Assembly: GCA_945952115.1 (NCBI GenBank)
Contig: CAMFHA010000002.1
Span: 1 to 62,652 of the forward strand
Source: an uncultured Legionella sp.
Lineage (GTDB): Bacteria > Pseudomonadota > Gammaproteobacteria > Legionellales > Legionellaceae
Direction of reading: 5' to 3'
DNA length: 62,652 nucleotides
The notes beneath the pieces were generated by a model. The model was given only the letters and a program-made list of their open reading frames with translations. It did not search any database and was not told where the DNA came from. Positions 42,761-52,157 of the stretch are shown piece after piece. Both the position numbers and the translations under genes were made by a program. Position 1 is the stretch's first letter; each line of letters opens with the position of its first letter.

Positions 42761-45367
42761 TCAACCTTCAGTAAATTCAGCTATTTTAATTCTCGGTATA
42801 CGAGCAGGGATATTTACTGTAATCGAAGGGCCTATTTGACCACTAATTTCAGCTAACTCATTTAATTTTGGATCTTTTTTTCTCCATCCAAAAATAATAG
42901 CCCTATCTCCTGTTCTTATTTTTGTTGTTTTTCCTAGATTTATCATCATGGCATTCATGTTAATTTTACCAACAACAGGGTATAGTCGATTGTTTATATT
43001 CACCACCATGCCTGTTTCATTTTCTCCTAATGTTTGAGCTGTACGAGGGATACCATCTGCCCAGCCACCTGATAATGTTGCTATCCATACACCATTAGTT
43101 GGGGCGCGCCAAAAACCACCATAGGATACAGGTTCATTTTCTTCTATAAAAAATACATTTCGCACTTGCAAATTCAATTCTGCAATGGGCTCCAATTCAG
43201 GACATTTTATTGTGAGATCTTTTTTCAATTCCATTCCATATAGCCCATGGCCAACACGCGTATATAATTCTATCCCATGTAATTTTCTTAATGATTCAAA
43301 TTGAGTTGGCCATTGTTCCCCCAGAAGAGCTAAACCTCCTCCAATATGAATTAGAGGTATATGAATATCTTGTGTAAGAAGGCTATTAACAACTTGGTGG
43401 AAGCGTTGCAATTGTAATGCCCTATAATTAACAATTGCTTCTCCCTGATAATCAGTACAGCGATAACAAGATAAATGAGTAGCTAATCCTGCAAATTTCA
43501 CTTGATTATTATTAATACATTGCAATGCAATTAGGGTATTTAAAACTGACTCTGGCAGACTATCGCGATGACCACTATCTCGTCGCATACCTGTATCAAC
43601 CATAATATGTACTTGTAATGGAAAATCAGAGTTAAAAGGCTTATTTTCTAAACTTTTTTCTAAAATTTTTATCGAATTACCTTTATCGTCTGAAGGTAAA
43701 ATCATTTCGATATGATTTTGAATATAAGTGGTTATGTCTTGCTGTAAAGGAGCCTCAAATACCATAATACGTATATTTTCTGCTCCTGGAATACCAGAAT
43801 TTCTTATTAAGACAGCTTCTTCTAATTTTGCAACAGCAATAAAATCAACACCTGTTTTTATTGCTGCTCCTGTAACTAATTCAAAGCCTAATCCATATCC
43901 ATCACTTTTTACTACAGCAATAATTTTAGATTCTGCTGAATCTTTAGCAAATTGAATAATATTTTTTATGTTTTTTTCCAAAGCCAATGTATTTACAAAT
44001 AAAACCTTACTTGCTTCGCTAGTACGGTAAAAATCAGGCAATAAAGCTTGATACTCATTCATATAGTCAAGATACTGATTATCAGTAGCGTAATGTATGA
44101 TTGTTTTATCTGGATAAACTAGCTCGCGCCCTTTTATTAAATAGTGATATTGAATCCAAGATTCAGACGATAAATTTGGACCCTTGTTAAATTCACGCAC
44201 TACTAGCTTTTCCCAATAATCTTGAAATTGTGGTACAATTTTTGAGAAATCATCTGAATGTTCAATAATAAATTGGCTTAGGGCTTGCACAGATAATAAC
44301 CCCCTACCCATACTCAAACCTAATTTATAATCTGTACTTCCCGCACTGTCTCCTAGAAAAAATAAGGGTCTGGAACCGTCCAGCCAAGGCATATTAGTTG
44401 CGACTGTATCCCAATAATATTCTGAACGTGGTGCATAAAAAACCTGAATTTGGCTTAAATCATCAGGAAGAGATAGGTTAAATTTATTTGTTATTTTAAA
44501 AATTTCAGCTCTATAACTTTCAAACCATTTTTTTGTAGTATTTGTTACCCCATTGCCACTCATGTCTAACGCAGATGAGTTTTGTTTATAAGTAGCACGT
44601 TGAATGAATTTTTCTGGTATTTTATGAAAAATAGCGGTTAAATCCCCTTCGGGATAAGTATACAATTGCACATCAAGATTGCTATTGTTTGCAGCTGCAT
44701 ATGATATTCCATTTTGTCCTAATTCAATATAGGATAAAAACTTACCATCCCTTTTATACTGTTCACTTTTTTTACTTCTATAAATTAAATAAATACCGTG
44801 CCCCTTTATTTCAGGTTGTTTTCCATCGGTTATATTTAATTCTTGACGAAGCTTTTTAGCATAAGCTCCACAGGTGCAAAAAATTGCAGATGTAGACACT
44901 AGTATTGAGTCTTTGAAATTAGGGTATGCTTTTTCTATGGCAGCTTGCCAAGTGTTTTTAGTGATGTTTCCATCGTCAGGAATAAAATAAAATCTATCTT
45001 TAAATAAAGGAGAGGTTTTAAGAAAATGAATAAAGGATGATTGAAGTGCACTGATGCTAATCCAAGGCCAATAAAAATAATCAGGCTTTGGCCAAAAGCT
45101 TTTATCGGTTGATAGCCCTGGCTCAAAAAGTCGAGAGCGTGTTTGTGCATCGCACCACATTTTATTTTTTAGATCTGGGGGAAAATCATTAGCAACAATA
45201 AAGGGGATGCGCACCACTTGAGGGCGTTCAAATAATCTGCTTTCAAACAGTACAACCTGTTTACTAGGGCTTATCGTTAATAATTTATAGGCTAAATAAC
45301 AACCAACGGGGCCACCACCAACTATAATTTCATATTTGTTAGACAAACCATTATTCAATATACCCAC
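42761..45367 (-). CDS. Fused FAD-dependent oxidoreductase and alanine racemase-like protein
   Basis: An 868-residue two-domain protein. Residues 1-430 are a FAD monooxygenase-like domain, with dinucleotide loop VGGGPVGCYLAYKL (16-29) and the second FAD motif PLFFLGDSAGS (334-344). Residues about 445-868 are a fold-III PLP alanine racemase-like domain. It has the pyridoxal lysine K487 (AVVKSDGYGLG), VDTGMRRDSG at about 590-599 and RVGHGLYG at 704-711. The catalytic tyrosine Y749 is in VSYGG. The usual GYADG is GWADG (768-772), and CMDQ is NMNA (803-806). I know of no characterised enzyme with this fusion. The reaction is unknown. Confidence 0.88.
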   Translation of the reverse strand: MGILNNGLSNKYEIIVGGGPVGCYLAYKLLTISPSKQVVLFESRLFERPQVVRIPFIVANDFPPDLKNKMWCDAQTRSRLFEPGLSTDKSFWPKPDYFYWPWISISALQSSFIHFLKTSPLFKDRFYFIPDDGNITKNTWQAAIEKAYPNFKDSILVSTSAIFCTCGAYAKKLRQELNITDGKQPEIKGHGIYLIYRSKKSEQYKRDGKFLSYIELGQNGISYAAANNSNLDVQLYTYPEGDLTAIFHKIPEKFIQRATYKQNSSALDMSGNGVTNTTKKWFESYRAEIFKITNKFNLSLPDDLSQIQVFYAPRSEYYWDTVATNMPWLDGSRPLFFLGDSAGSTDYKLGLSMGRGLLSVQALSQFIIEHSDDFSKIVPQFQDYWEKLVVREFNKGPNLSSESWIQYHYLIKGRELVYPDKTIIHYATDNQYLDYMNEYQALLPDFYRTSEASKVLFVNTLALEKNIKNIIQFAKDSAESKIIAVVKSDGYGLGFELVTGAAIKTGVDFIAVAKLEEAVLIRNSGIPGAENIRIMVFEAPLQQDITTYIQNHIEMILPSDDKGNSIKILEKSLENKPFNSDFPLQVHIMVDTGMRRDSGHRDSLPESVLNTLIALQCINNNQVKFAGLATHLSCYRCTDYQGEAIVNYRALQLQRFHQVVNSLLTQDIHIPLIHIGGGLALLGEQWPTQFESLRKLHGIELYTRVGHGLYGMELKKDLTIKCPELEPIAELNLQVRNVFFIEENEPVSYGGFWRAPTNGVWIATLSGGWADGIPRTAQTLGENETGMVVNINNRLYPVVGKINMNAMMINLGKTTKIRTGDRAIIFGWRKKDPKLNELAEISGQIGPSITVNIPARIPRIKIAEFTEG

Positions 45368-45471
45368 CCATATTTTTAATCACAAAAACGATCGGTTCAG
45401 TGACTCATTAAAAATAGCCACGTAACCAGTTACAAAATTAACGTCATTTAAACCATTATTAAGGCAGAAGG

Positions 45472-46560
45472 TCAACTAAGACCATGAAATAAAGATAACT
45501 GCTTCACCTCACACATTTTTTCTTGTTTTAATTTCACGCCGACTCCTAAAAGCCGAACAGGAAGATGTTTTCGCAAATACCCCTCTTCAAGTAATCGGCA
45601 TAAAACAAGAGCATCAATTTGCTCGAGAACCTGCTCCACAGTGGTTTGTTGAAAATCATTAAACTTTAATTTAACAAAAAGTGTATGAATGCCAGCAATT
45701 TCTCCTGCACGCTGGATACGTGTTTCAAGACGTGCAATCAGTTCAGGAAGCGCCGCAAGACAAGCATTAACATCGGGTAAGTCCTTTAAATAAGTTTCTT
45801 CAACACTAATTGACTTACGAATGCGCTCAGGATTAACTGGACGATCATCTATACCACGCGCTAACTCATAAAGCCTTTTTCCCATAATACCAAATTCATT
45901 AACAAGGTATTCTTTTGAGTATTGCTGTAAATCAGCACAAGTTTTAATATTATAATTATTTAATTTTTCTTCCATTTTAGGCCCTACACCAAATAGCTTG
46001 CGCACTGGAAGAGCTTTCATAAAGCCCTCAACCTCTTCAGGCCTAATTACCATTTGCCCATTGGGTTTATGCCAATCACTGGCAATCTTGGCCAAGCTTT
46101 TATTGGGTGCAATGCCTGCGCTAGCGGTAAGTTGCCTAGCTTGAAAAATACGTCTTCTAATCTCTTGAGCTATCCAAGTGGCACTGCCTTTGCATTGCAC
46201 AGAAGCACTCACATCAAGATAAGCCTCATCTAATGACAAAGGCTCAATCAAATCAGTATATTCTTTAAATAATCCACGAATGTATTGGCTTTCCTCACGA
46301 TAAACGTCCATTCTTCCAGGTCGCACTATAAGTTGAGGGCAAAGTGTTAACGCTTTTGCAGTAGACATTGCGGAACGCACACCAAATTGACGAGCAGCAT
46401 AATTACATGTTGCAATCACTCCGCGCTGATTGGGCTTACCACCTACCGCAATAGGTTTTTTAGCAAGCTCAGGAAAATCTCGCATTTCTATGGCTGCATA
46501 AAAACAATCCATATCAATATGAATAATTTTTCGCTGAACGTTTTCTTTCGGTTCTGTCAT
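45472..46560 (-). CDS. dinB: DNA polymerase IV
   Basis: A Y-family translesion polymerase of 362 residues. The first acidic motif is IHIDMDCFYAAIEM and the second is SLDEAYLDVS, both with the metal-binding carboxylates. The palm, thumb (helix-hairpin-helix LFGVGPKMEEKLN) and little-finger parts are complete. Length is normal (E. coli DinB is 351). Confidence 0.95.
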   Translation of the reverse strand: MTEPKENVQRKIIHIDMDCFYAAIEMRDFPELAKKPIAVGGKPNQRGVIATCNYAARQFGVRSAMSTAKALTLCPQLIVRPGRMDVYREESQYIRGLFKEYTDLIEPLSLDEAYLDVSASVQCKGSATWIAQEIRRRIFQARQLTASAGIAPNKSLAKIASDWHKPNGQMVIRPEEVEGFMKALPVRKLFGVGPKMEEKLNNYNIKTCADLQQYSKEYLVNEFGIMGKRLYELARGIDDRPVNPERIRKSISVEETYLKDLPDVNACLAALPELIARLETRIQRAGEIAGIHTLFVKLKFNDFQQTTVEQVLEQIDALVLCRLLEEGYLRKHLPVRLLGVGVKLKQEKMCEVKQLSLFHGLS

Positions 46561-46935
46561 TACTCTGTACTAATCCTCATATAAAGTGTAGTTGAAGATG
46601 GGTTTGAGCGAATCAAAACTAAATATAAAGTTAAATTCAAACGCGATTTACTTAAAGTCTGCTGATATTTCATCTTTAGGAATCCGAGATAATCTTATCA
46701 CCATCATTAATAAGAGAAAAATTTCAGGCAGAGCATCCAAATGGGCTCCTAGGATCTGGATCCGCGCATAAAGCATGTAATGAATGCACTGTCATTAAAT
46801 TAGACTTCTTTCGAAAGCAAAATGCGAGGAGACTCGGAGCGGAGAACCGGAGTGTACACGCAAGAAGGAATACTAACAGCTGCTATTAGTAACGATTTAG
46901 ACAAAATAGATTTTAATTTCACGCTCATTTATTCC
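46561..46935. other. Gap with repeat fragments
   Basis: These 375 bp hold no gene that I can support. They contain the truncated family-B copy at 46800-46865 and a stretch like that before copy 2 (GCGCATAAAGCATG). The rest is plain AT-rich spacer. Confidence 0.6.
46800..46865. repeat. Truncated family-B element
   Basis: TTAGACTTCTTTCGAA and then AGCAAAATGCGAGGAGACTC, GGAGCGGAGAACCGGAGTGT and ACACGCAAG follow the left half of the family-B element. About a dozen bases are missing from the inner arm. The right half is absent. Confidence 0.8.
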
Positions 46936-47634
46936 TTAAAAATTTAATCGAGCATTTAACATTAAACCATTTTGCTTAGGTATATTTGAGATAGATCCAG
47001 TAGAGGTTGTTGTATTAATTGTATAAGCGGTCGCCCCATCAAAAATACCTTGATAGGTCAAGAATATAGCGGCTCGTTCGGAAATTGTGTATCCAATACC
47101 CGCTTGTATTTCGAATGCAACTTGAGACAAGTCATTAAAAGTAACACGATCATCAATTTGCATACGACGATAAGCAATCCCTAATTTAAGGGGAATAAAG
47201 TAAGAGGGAAACTCATTGGAACGCACGTCTGTCGTGAATAAAAAATCAAGCATGGGTTTAATATTGAGCTGAGGATGAACGCCGCCAATTTCATCTAAGG
47301 TGGTTTGTGAAATATTTGCGCGCATCACATTACCATTTTGAACACCGATTTCAAAATTAATTGGAAGTGATTTAAGCGGAAATAGCTCTCGCCCAATAGA
47401 AAAACGCCCAAAAGGTGTTTGTCCATCACCAATTGCAGCCTGGGGCCCACTAGTTAGAAAATTGTCGCCATTGTAACCGCCAGCAAACCAAGTATAACCA
47501 AGCCCTCCCGTTATAAACCAATGCGAGATAGGTTGTGAATTCATAACAGAACCGACATCCCCTGCCTTGACAAGAGCGGGTATTAAAAAAGATATGCTGA
47601 GAAGAGATACCCATTTTCTTTGACTTAAAATCAT
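46936..47634 (-). CDS. Outer-membrane beta-barrel protein
   Basis: A 232-residue protein with signal peptide MILSQRKWVSLLSISFLIPA and further residues to about VKA. Alternating strands follow (WFITGGLGYTWFAGGY, FIPLKLGIAYRRMQID, FEIQAGIGYTISERAAIFLT), ending LMLNARLNF with the C-terminal phenylalanine. It is a porin-like or adhesin barrel of the OmpA/OmpW size class. Family-E and family-B repeats flank it. Confidence 0.82.
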   Translation of the reverse strand: MILSQRKWVSLLSISFLIPALVKAGDVGSVMNSQPISHWFITGGLGYTWFAGGYNGDNFLTSGPQAAIGDGQTPFGRFSIGRELFPLKSLPINFEIGVQNGNVMRANISQTTLDEIGGVHPQLNIKPMLDFLFTTDVRSNEFPSYFIPLKLGIAYRRMQIDDRVTFNDLSQVAFEIQAGIGYTISERAAIFLTYQGIFDGATAYTINTTTSTGSISNIPKQNGLMLNARLNF

Positions 47635-47649
47635 ATAACATCCTTGTTA

Positions 47650-47727
47650 ATTATCCTAGAAAACGCAGTTGAATCGTAGCGAGAGTGTTTAATGTGCTGA
47701 TTATTCAACTGCGTTTTCGAGGATTAT
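47650..47727. repeat. Palindromic element family E, short form (78 bp)
   Basis: ATTATCCTAGAAAACGCAGT continues through GAATCGTAGCGAGAGTG. It is closed by ATTCAACTGCGTTTTCGAGG and ATTAT. It looks like an internal-deletion form of the 185-bp element at 50404-50588, which shares both ends and the words GAATCGTAGCGAGAGTG and AATGTGCTGATT. Confidence 0.8.
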
Positions 47728-47892
47728 AGCTCCTTTTTTATTTTGTGATTGATCCTAGCATTGGTTTTAAGTAGATTACAATAATAAATTTAAAGGAGGA
47801 GGCCTCGAGTGCTGACTCTGACGATTCTAAGTTTGAGAGCAAGTTACATAATTTTCAAATAATGATAAAATTATCATCATTAATGCTTTTTA

Positions 47893-48333
47893 CTACCAAT
47901 GCCCTTCATTAGGTGCAGAAACCCATGGTTCTTGTTTTGGAAGAGGCTCACCATCTTGCAATAATTCAATAGAAATATTATCTGGCGACCGAATAAATGC
48001 CATATAACCATCTCTAGGAGGCCTATTAATAATAACCCCTGCATCTTTTAATCGTTGGCAAGTGTCATAAATATTTTTTACTCTGTAAGCCAAATGCCCA
48101 AAATTACGTCCTTCATCATAAGAAGAATTATCCCAATTGTAGGTAAGTTCAATTAAAGGTGCTTTTGATTGCTTCGCTTGATCTAAATCATCTGCTGCCG
48201 CCAAAAAAATTAGAGTATAACGCCCTTGTTCATGTTCAGTTCTCGTAATCTCAATTAACCCTAATTTATTACAATAAAAATCTAGAGATTCCTCAAGGTT
48301 AGTTACTCTAACCATGGTATGCAGATACTTCAT
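47893..48333 (-). CDS. gloA: Lactoylglutathione lyase-like glyoxalase I family protein
   Basis: A VOC-superfamily metalloenzyme of about 146 residues, converting methylglyoxal-glutathione hemithioacetal. The first metal ligand is in YLHTMVRVTNLEESLDFYCN. A second site is ELTYNWDNSSYDEGRNFGHL, and IELL near the end gives the last glutamate. The start is ATG at 48333 because AGGAGG lies upstream; the longer frame from 48381 starts inside a family-D repeat. Confidence 0.9.
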   Translation of the reverse strand: MKYLHTMVRVTNLEESLDFYCNKLGLIEITRTEHEQGRYTLIFLAAADDLDQAKQSKAPLIELTYNWDNSSYDEGRNFGHLAYRVKNIYDTCQRLKDAGVIINRPPRDGYMAFIRSPDNISIELLQDGEPLPKQEPWVSAPNEGHW

Positions 48334-48369
48334 TGCTTGCCTCCTATCTATAATGACGGTTTTTTTTAT

Positions 48370-48490
48370 CGCATTTCCCATTAAACTTTATACTTCGTTG
48401 CATTCTCATTCAGCTTCAATCATGTACTGATGTACACTTCTTCGCCTTATTCAAATACACCTCGTCTAAAACTTAGCGGGCAACACTATA
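48370..48490. repeat. Palindromic element family D, copy 2
   Basis: GCATTTCCCATTAAACTTTA and then TACTTCGTTGCATTCTCATT run to CACCTCGTCTAAAACTTAGC and GGGCAACACTATA. The element matches the reverse strand of 8983-9106. The arms are diverged. Confidence 0.7.
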
Positions 48491-48506
48491 TTAAATTTTT
48501 AATGAA

Positions 48507-49631
48507 TTAACTAGCCAATTGTTTTAACACTAAAATCATCTTATCTATTTCATCTTTTGTATTATATATATGTGGTGAAAAGCGCATGCCATATGGATGT
48601 AAGGTATCCACCTTAATATGATGTTCTTTAAATAAAGAAACTGCTTTATCAAATTCAGGAAATCTTATAACCAATGTTCCTCCACGATGTGAACTATTTT
48701 GTGGCGATAAAACATTTAAATTATATTCATTGGCACCATTTAAAAGTCGGTTTAATAATTCTTGGTTATGTTTATAAATCGTATTTATGCCAATATCAAC
48801 TAGTGTTTCAATACCTGAACTTGCCAGGTATAAAGGAAATACAGAAGGCGTTCCTCCTAAGAAGCGCAAGGCTGTTTTTGCATAACGAAAATGATGAATA
48901 TTTAAATCAAAAGGTTTATCCTCTGAAAACCAACCCACATCAAGAGGCTTAAATTCCTTAACTTCAGGCAAATTAACCCATAAAAATCCTGCACCAGGAC
49001 CACCACAAAGCCATTTTAAACTTGACCCAATAATAAAGTCCGCATCCCAAGCTTGAACATCAATGGGCAATACCCCTATAGATTGTGCTACGTCAATAAT
49101 ACTAAAAATGCCCTTTTCTCTGGTTATTTTGGTAATTTCCGTTACAGGATTAGAGCTATTATCTTCAGAATAAACATGCGTAATAAAAGCCAGCTGCACC
49201 TCGTCAGTTAGAGCATGAGACCAAAAATCAAGTCGTTCATCACAGGGTATATTCGGTATAAACTCTAAGGTATATCCTTTCTTTTTAAAGGTTTCAAGCA
49301 CAAACCCCATAGATGGAAAATCGTGTTCAGATAAGATAATTTTTTTGCGTGATCTACGTTCTGGAAGCGAATAAATGATTTTTTCAAGTGCAGAAGAAAC
49401 ATTTGCCTGAGGACAAAATTCATCAACATTGCCATTTAAAAGTTTGGCTAGAGCACTACAATACTGTTTGATGACAGTTATCCATTCATTCCATGCATCA
49501 CTGCCGCAAGTTTTCCAAAGATCCAAAAAAACATTGGTTTGTATTTGAGTTTTTTTGGGGAGCAGTCCAACTGCATGACTCAATAAATAAATATCATTTG
49601 GGATAAAAAACTGATCTCGTATTGTGCTCAT
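48507..49631 (-). CDS. Kynureninase-like PLP enzyme (class V aminotransferase fold)
   Basis: A fold-I PLP enzyme of 374 residues, shorter than most kynureninases (about 410). FITHVYSEDNSSNPVTEI is the start of the core. FSIIDVAQSIGVLPIDVQAW holds the aspartate that contacts the pyridine ring. GSSLKWLCGGPGAGFLWV contains the PLP lysine and the kynureninase-like CGGPG text. It lies 5 bp downstream of a tryptophan 2,3-dioxygenase-like gene on the same strand, which supports a kynurenine-type substrate. A cysteine desulfurase-like role is possible but less likely. Confidence 0.8.
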   Translation of the reverse strand: MSTIRDQFFIPNDIYLLSHAVGLLPKKTQIQTNVFLDLWKTCGSDAWNEWITVIKQYCSALAKLLNGNVDEFCPQANVSSALEKIIYSLPERRSRKKIILSEHDFPSMGFVLETFKKKGYTLEFIPNIPCDERLDFWSHALTDEVQLAFITHVYSEDNSSNPVTEITKITREKGIFSIIDVAQSIGVLPIDVQAWDADFIIGSSLKWLCGGPGAGFLWVNLPEVKEFKPLDVGWFSEDKPFDLNIHHFRYAKTALRFLGGTPSVFPLYLASSGIETLVDIGINTIYKHNQELLNRLLNGANEYNLNVLSPQNSSHRGGTLVIRFPEFDKAVSLFKEHHIKVDTLHPYGMRFSPHIYNTKDEIDKMILVLKQLAS

Positions 49632-49636
49632 GCGTT

Positions 49637-50359
49637 TTATCCTTCCTTGGTTTCATATGAATTTCCCCAGTGGTTTGTCATTTGACTTCGTACACTCCAT
49701 AATTCAGGAAAATAAGATTTTGACATCCTATTATTTAAATTCTTGATGTTATTTCCTTGCAATGAAACAACATCTTTTCCAATAAGTCGTTGAGCAATTT
49801 CAAGATGATGAGATAGAAATCTATGAAATTGAATCTCAAAGGAAATTAAAGCCTCAGCAACAATAAAAGCATCTGAGTGATTAAATTTAGAATCATATAC
49901 CTCTTCTAATTTTATATTATTTTTTATCAAATAATTTTCTTTGTATGCCTCCCATAATAAAGGAAACAATTGCAGCACGATTTTAAACCCTGGTGATTCT
50001 TGACCACTACCCTGGCCTAATTTGGCTCTAATTTCTTGATAATCTTTGGGTGCCATGGTTTCCAAAAAATCAAGCATAGATAAGAGTGTTGATTGACAAT
50101 GGCTTATACGATTAAATAAAGTCATTAATTTATTGGTTTGTCTCATCGCCATACAATCAATTATTTCCAATAAAGTATAATTCATCAGTTTCATTAATAA
50201 CTCTTCGATTTGATGAACCATTTGAAATTGCAACTCATCTCCATTACAAAGATCTTTAAATGGTGTTTGACAAGAAAATAAGTCATGAAGCTTCATATAA
50301 GTCCAATATTGAGAAGTGTTGGATTGCTCCATCAATTCATAAAATATTTTTTTATTCAT
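49637..50359 (-). CDS. Tryptophan 2,3-dioxygenase-like heme protein
   Basis: A 240-residue protein with family signs. YWTYMKLHDLFSCQ opens it, and GDELQFQMVHQIEELLMKLM follows with the histidine that in the family contacts substrate. RAKLGQGSGQESPGF resembles the RxGSGFQS region. FHRFLSHHLEIAQRLIGK carries the likely proximal heme histidine. However, the GTGGSSG loop is replaced by VVSLQGNNIKNLN. FPELWSVR closes it. It is about 40 residues shorter than usual and probably acts with the adjacent kynureninase-like enzyme on tryptophan or an indole. Confidence 0.75.
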   Translation of the reverse strand: MNKKIFYELMEQSNTSQYWTYMKLHDLFSCQTPFKDLCNGDELQFQMVHQIEELLMKLMNYTLLEIIDCMAMRQTNKLMTLFNRISHCQSTLLSMLDFLETMAPKDYQEIRAKLGQGSGQESPGFKIVLQLFPLLWEAYKENYLIKNNIKLEEVYDSKFNHSDAFIVAEALISFEIQFHRFLSHHLEIAQRLIGKDVVSLQGNNIKNLNNRMSKSYFPELWSVRSQMTNHWGNSYETKEG

Positions 50360-50403
50360 ACACTATGTCCTTTAATTATTGAGCTCCAAATTCTTTTTCT
50401 AAG

Positions 50404-50588
50404 ATTATCCTAGAAAACACCGTTGAATCGTAGCGAGAGTGGTTAATGTGCTGATTGTTCCAGAGATTTTGATGATTTTTTGCAGAAAGCGTATCATCCA
50501 TACGGTGAAGTAAAAAATCATCAAAATCTCTGGAACAATCAGTGCAGTAGACACTCCTAGCAGATTCAACTGCGTTTTCTAAGATTAT
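50404..50588. repeat. Palindromic element family E, long form (185 bp)
   Basis: ATTATCCTAGAAAAC and GTTTTCTAAGATTAT are the ends. Inside, TGTTCCAGAGATTTTGATGA and TTTTTT are inverted against AAAAATCATCAAAATCTCTG and GAACA, making a large nested hairpin. Related copies are at 47650-47727 and 54445-54544. It lies upstream of the GIY-YIG gene. Confidence 0.85.
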
Positions 50589-50629
50589 ATACTTATTAAA
50601 TAAAATTAATAAATTTAAGAGTTACTTTC

Positions 50630-50902
50630 ATGAGCGAAAAAATTTATTGGGTCTATATTTTGCAGTGCAATAATCAAGCCTACTATACAGGATTTACCCA
50701 CAATCTTGAGAAAAGATTTCAAGATCATCTTTCTGGTAAAGCCAGTAAATACACTCGCAGTTTTAAACCTATAAAAATAGCACAAAGTTGGGAAATTAAA
50801 GGAAATAAAGCTCAGGCCATGTTTTTTGAGCGTAAAATTAAAAAACTATCAAAAGAACAAAAGAAACAATTAATACTTAACCCAAAACTTCTTTATGAAT
50901 AG
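50630..50902 (+). CDS. GIY-YIG nuclease family protein
   Basis: A 90-residue protein. KIYWVYILQCNNQAYYTGFT carries the family tyrosines (YIL and YTG in the GIY-YIG positions). HNLEKRFQDHLSGKASKYTR gives the catalytic arginine and adjacent histidine. ERKIKKLSKEQKKQLI closes the domain. These short UPF0213-like proteins are widespread; the substrate is unknown. It may be mobile, since the remnant at 590-780 is a second member. Confidence 0.88.
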   Translation: MSEKIYWVYILQCNNQAYYTGFTHNLEKRFQDHLSGKASKYTRSFKPIKIAQSWEIKGNKAQAMFFERKIKKLSKEQKKQLILNPKLLYE

Positions 50903-50929
50903 AAAAATAGGATTATGAAAAGTTCAGCA

Positions 50930-52081
50930 TCATCCACACATCCTATTGCTTTTAATAGAACTATTCTCCTTTTCGTTCATTATTTTTTCATATTCTAAAT
51001 CAGACATTTTTGCTTTGGTCGATTTTGCAAATAATGTTAAGGGGAATGGTCCACCAAATGAAGAGGTAGAATTTTTATAAAGAATCGCATTTCCTGCTCG
51101 ATCCACTCGAACACCAATTGCTTGCTGTTTTTGGGCCCACTCAAGTAAGAAATTCATCCCTCCTGCATCTAATAATTTTCTATCTACGAAGAAACGAATA
51201 ACTTCTTCTGGAGTCTTGCATTTTTTCAAGGCTTTAGTTAATTTTGCACGAGCCTCTGCAACAGTAGGGCCATCAAAATAATCAAACAAATTATAAGTTG
51301 AGGATGCCATTATTATATAATCATCCGCTTTTTTATCTTCGGGATCTTTCGATAAAATAAGTATCAGGTTCAATATGGAAAATGGCATTGTTAGACGCAC
51401 AAGCCATCTATCATAACTTAAATTAACTAATTTATTTGCTTCATTTGTCAATGTGCAAGTCGGCAATACTACTCGAGACATAGTAGATAGTTTAGAGGGA
51501 TTGACTTGTTCTGATATGGACTTATCGCTTATCGAGCCTAATACCTGCAAACCAACATGATTAAATTTTACTTGAGTATCATATCTAGCGATAATTTGGC
51601 TAATTTGCTGATTTTTTTCATTAATAAGTGAAGAAATATCAGGATTGCTCTTCACACTTAACTCAACATAATTTTTTACTCTCATCATTTGCATAATGCG
51701 ATTGGAAACTAACGCTCCACCAAATCCCAATACGCTGAGCGCAACTGGTGATTCTAAAAGTATTTGATTCGTAAGTGCTAACCAACTAACTGCCAAAACA
51801 GGAGATACCACTGCAAACATCGCTGCTTGTTTGAGAAGTTCTTGTATATGACCATGAAGTATTCTATAGCCGTGATTTAACTCTTCAATAGATAATTCAA
51901 CTTGATTCTTTTTTTTTATCGTAGAACTAGAATTTATTTTTTTTGAACTACTTAAGGTTTCTGGATTTGATGCTCTGATTACATTTTTTTTAACTGAGAA
52001 TGAAGCATTTATAACTGGATTTATTCCTGAAGACTTAAGAAGTAATTGTTTTGTTGTCAGAAACAAGCGATTTCGTAACAT
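50930..52081 (-). CDS. Membrane-associated protein, effector candidate
   Basis: A 383-residue unassigned protein. The first 40 residues have Arg/Lys and no Asp/Glu (MLRNRLFLTTKQLLLKSSG and onward), a pattern like mitochondrial presequences. Two hydrophobic segments at about 86-125 (MFAVVSPVLAVSWLALTNQI, then ALSVLGFGGALVSNRI) and a weaker one at about 225-245 follow. The C-terminal part is mixed alpha/beta and ends SIKSNRMCG. A Dot/Icm effector role is plausible but only inferred. Confidence 0.6.
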   Translation of the reverse strand: MLRNRLFLTTKQLLLKSSGINPVINASFSVKKNVIRASNPETLSSSKKINSSSTIKKKNQVELSIEELNHGYRILHGHIQELLKQAAMFAVVSPVLAVSWLALTNQILLESPVALSVLGFGGALVSNRIMQMMRVKNYVELSVKSNPDISSLINEKNQQISQIIARYDTQVKFNHVGLQVLGSISDKSISEQVNPSKLSTMSRVVLPTCTLTNEANKLVNLSYDRWLVRLTMPFSILNLILILSKDPEDKKADDYIIMASSTYNLFDYFDGPTVAEARAKLTKALKKCKTPEEVIRFFVDRKLLDAGGMNFLLEWAQKQQAIGVRVDRAGNAILYKNSTSSFGGPFPLTLFAKSTKAKMSDLEYEKIMNEKENSSIKSNRMCG

Positions 52082-52157
52082 AGGATTGCTCTTTTCATAA
52101 AATACCGATTAGTTTTATAACAAGAAAAGATAAAATATACAAATCATTTTGATTCTA

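Noticed and set aside
48334..48381. Sixteen extra N-terminal residues for the glyoxalase gene
   Set aside because: They are encoded partly by a family-D repeat, and AGGAGG is placed for the ATG at 48333.
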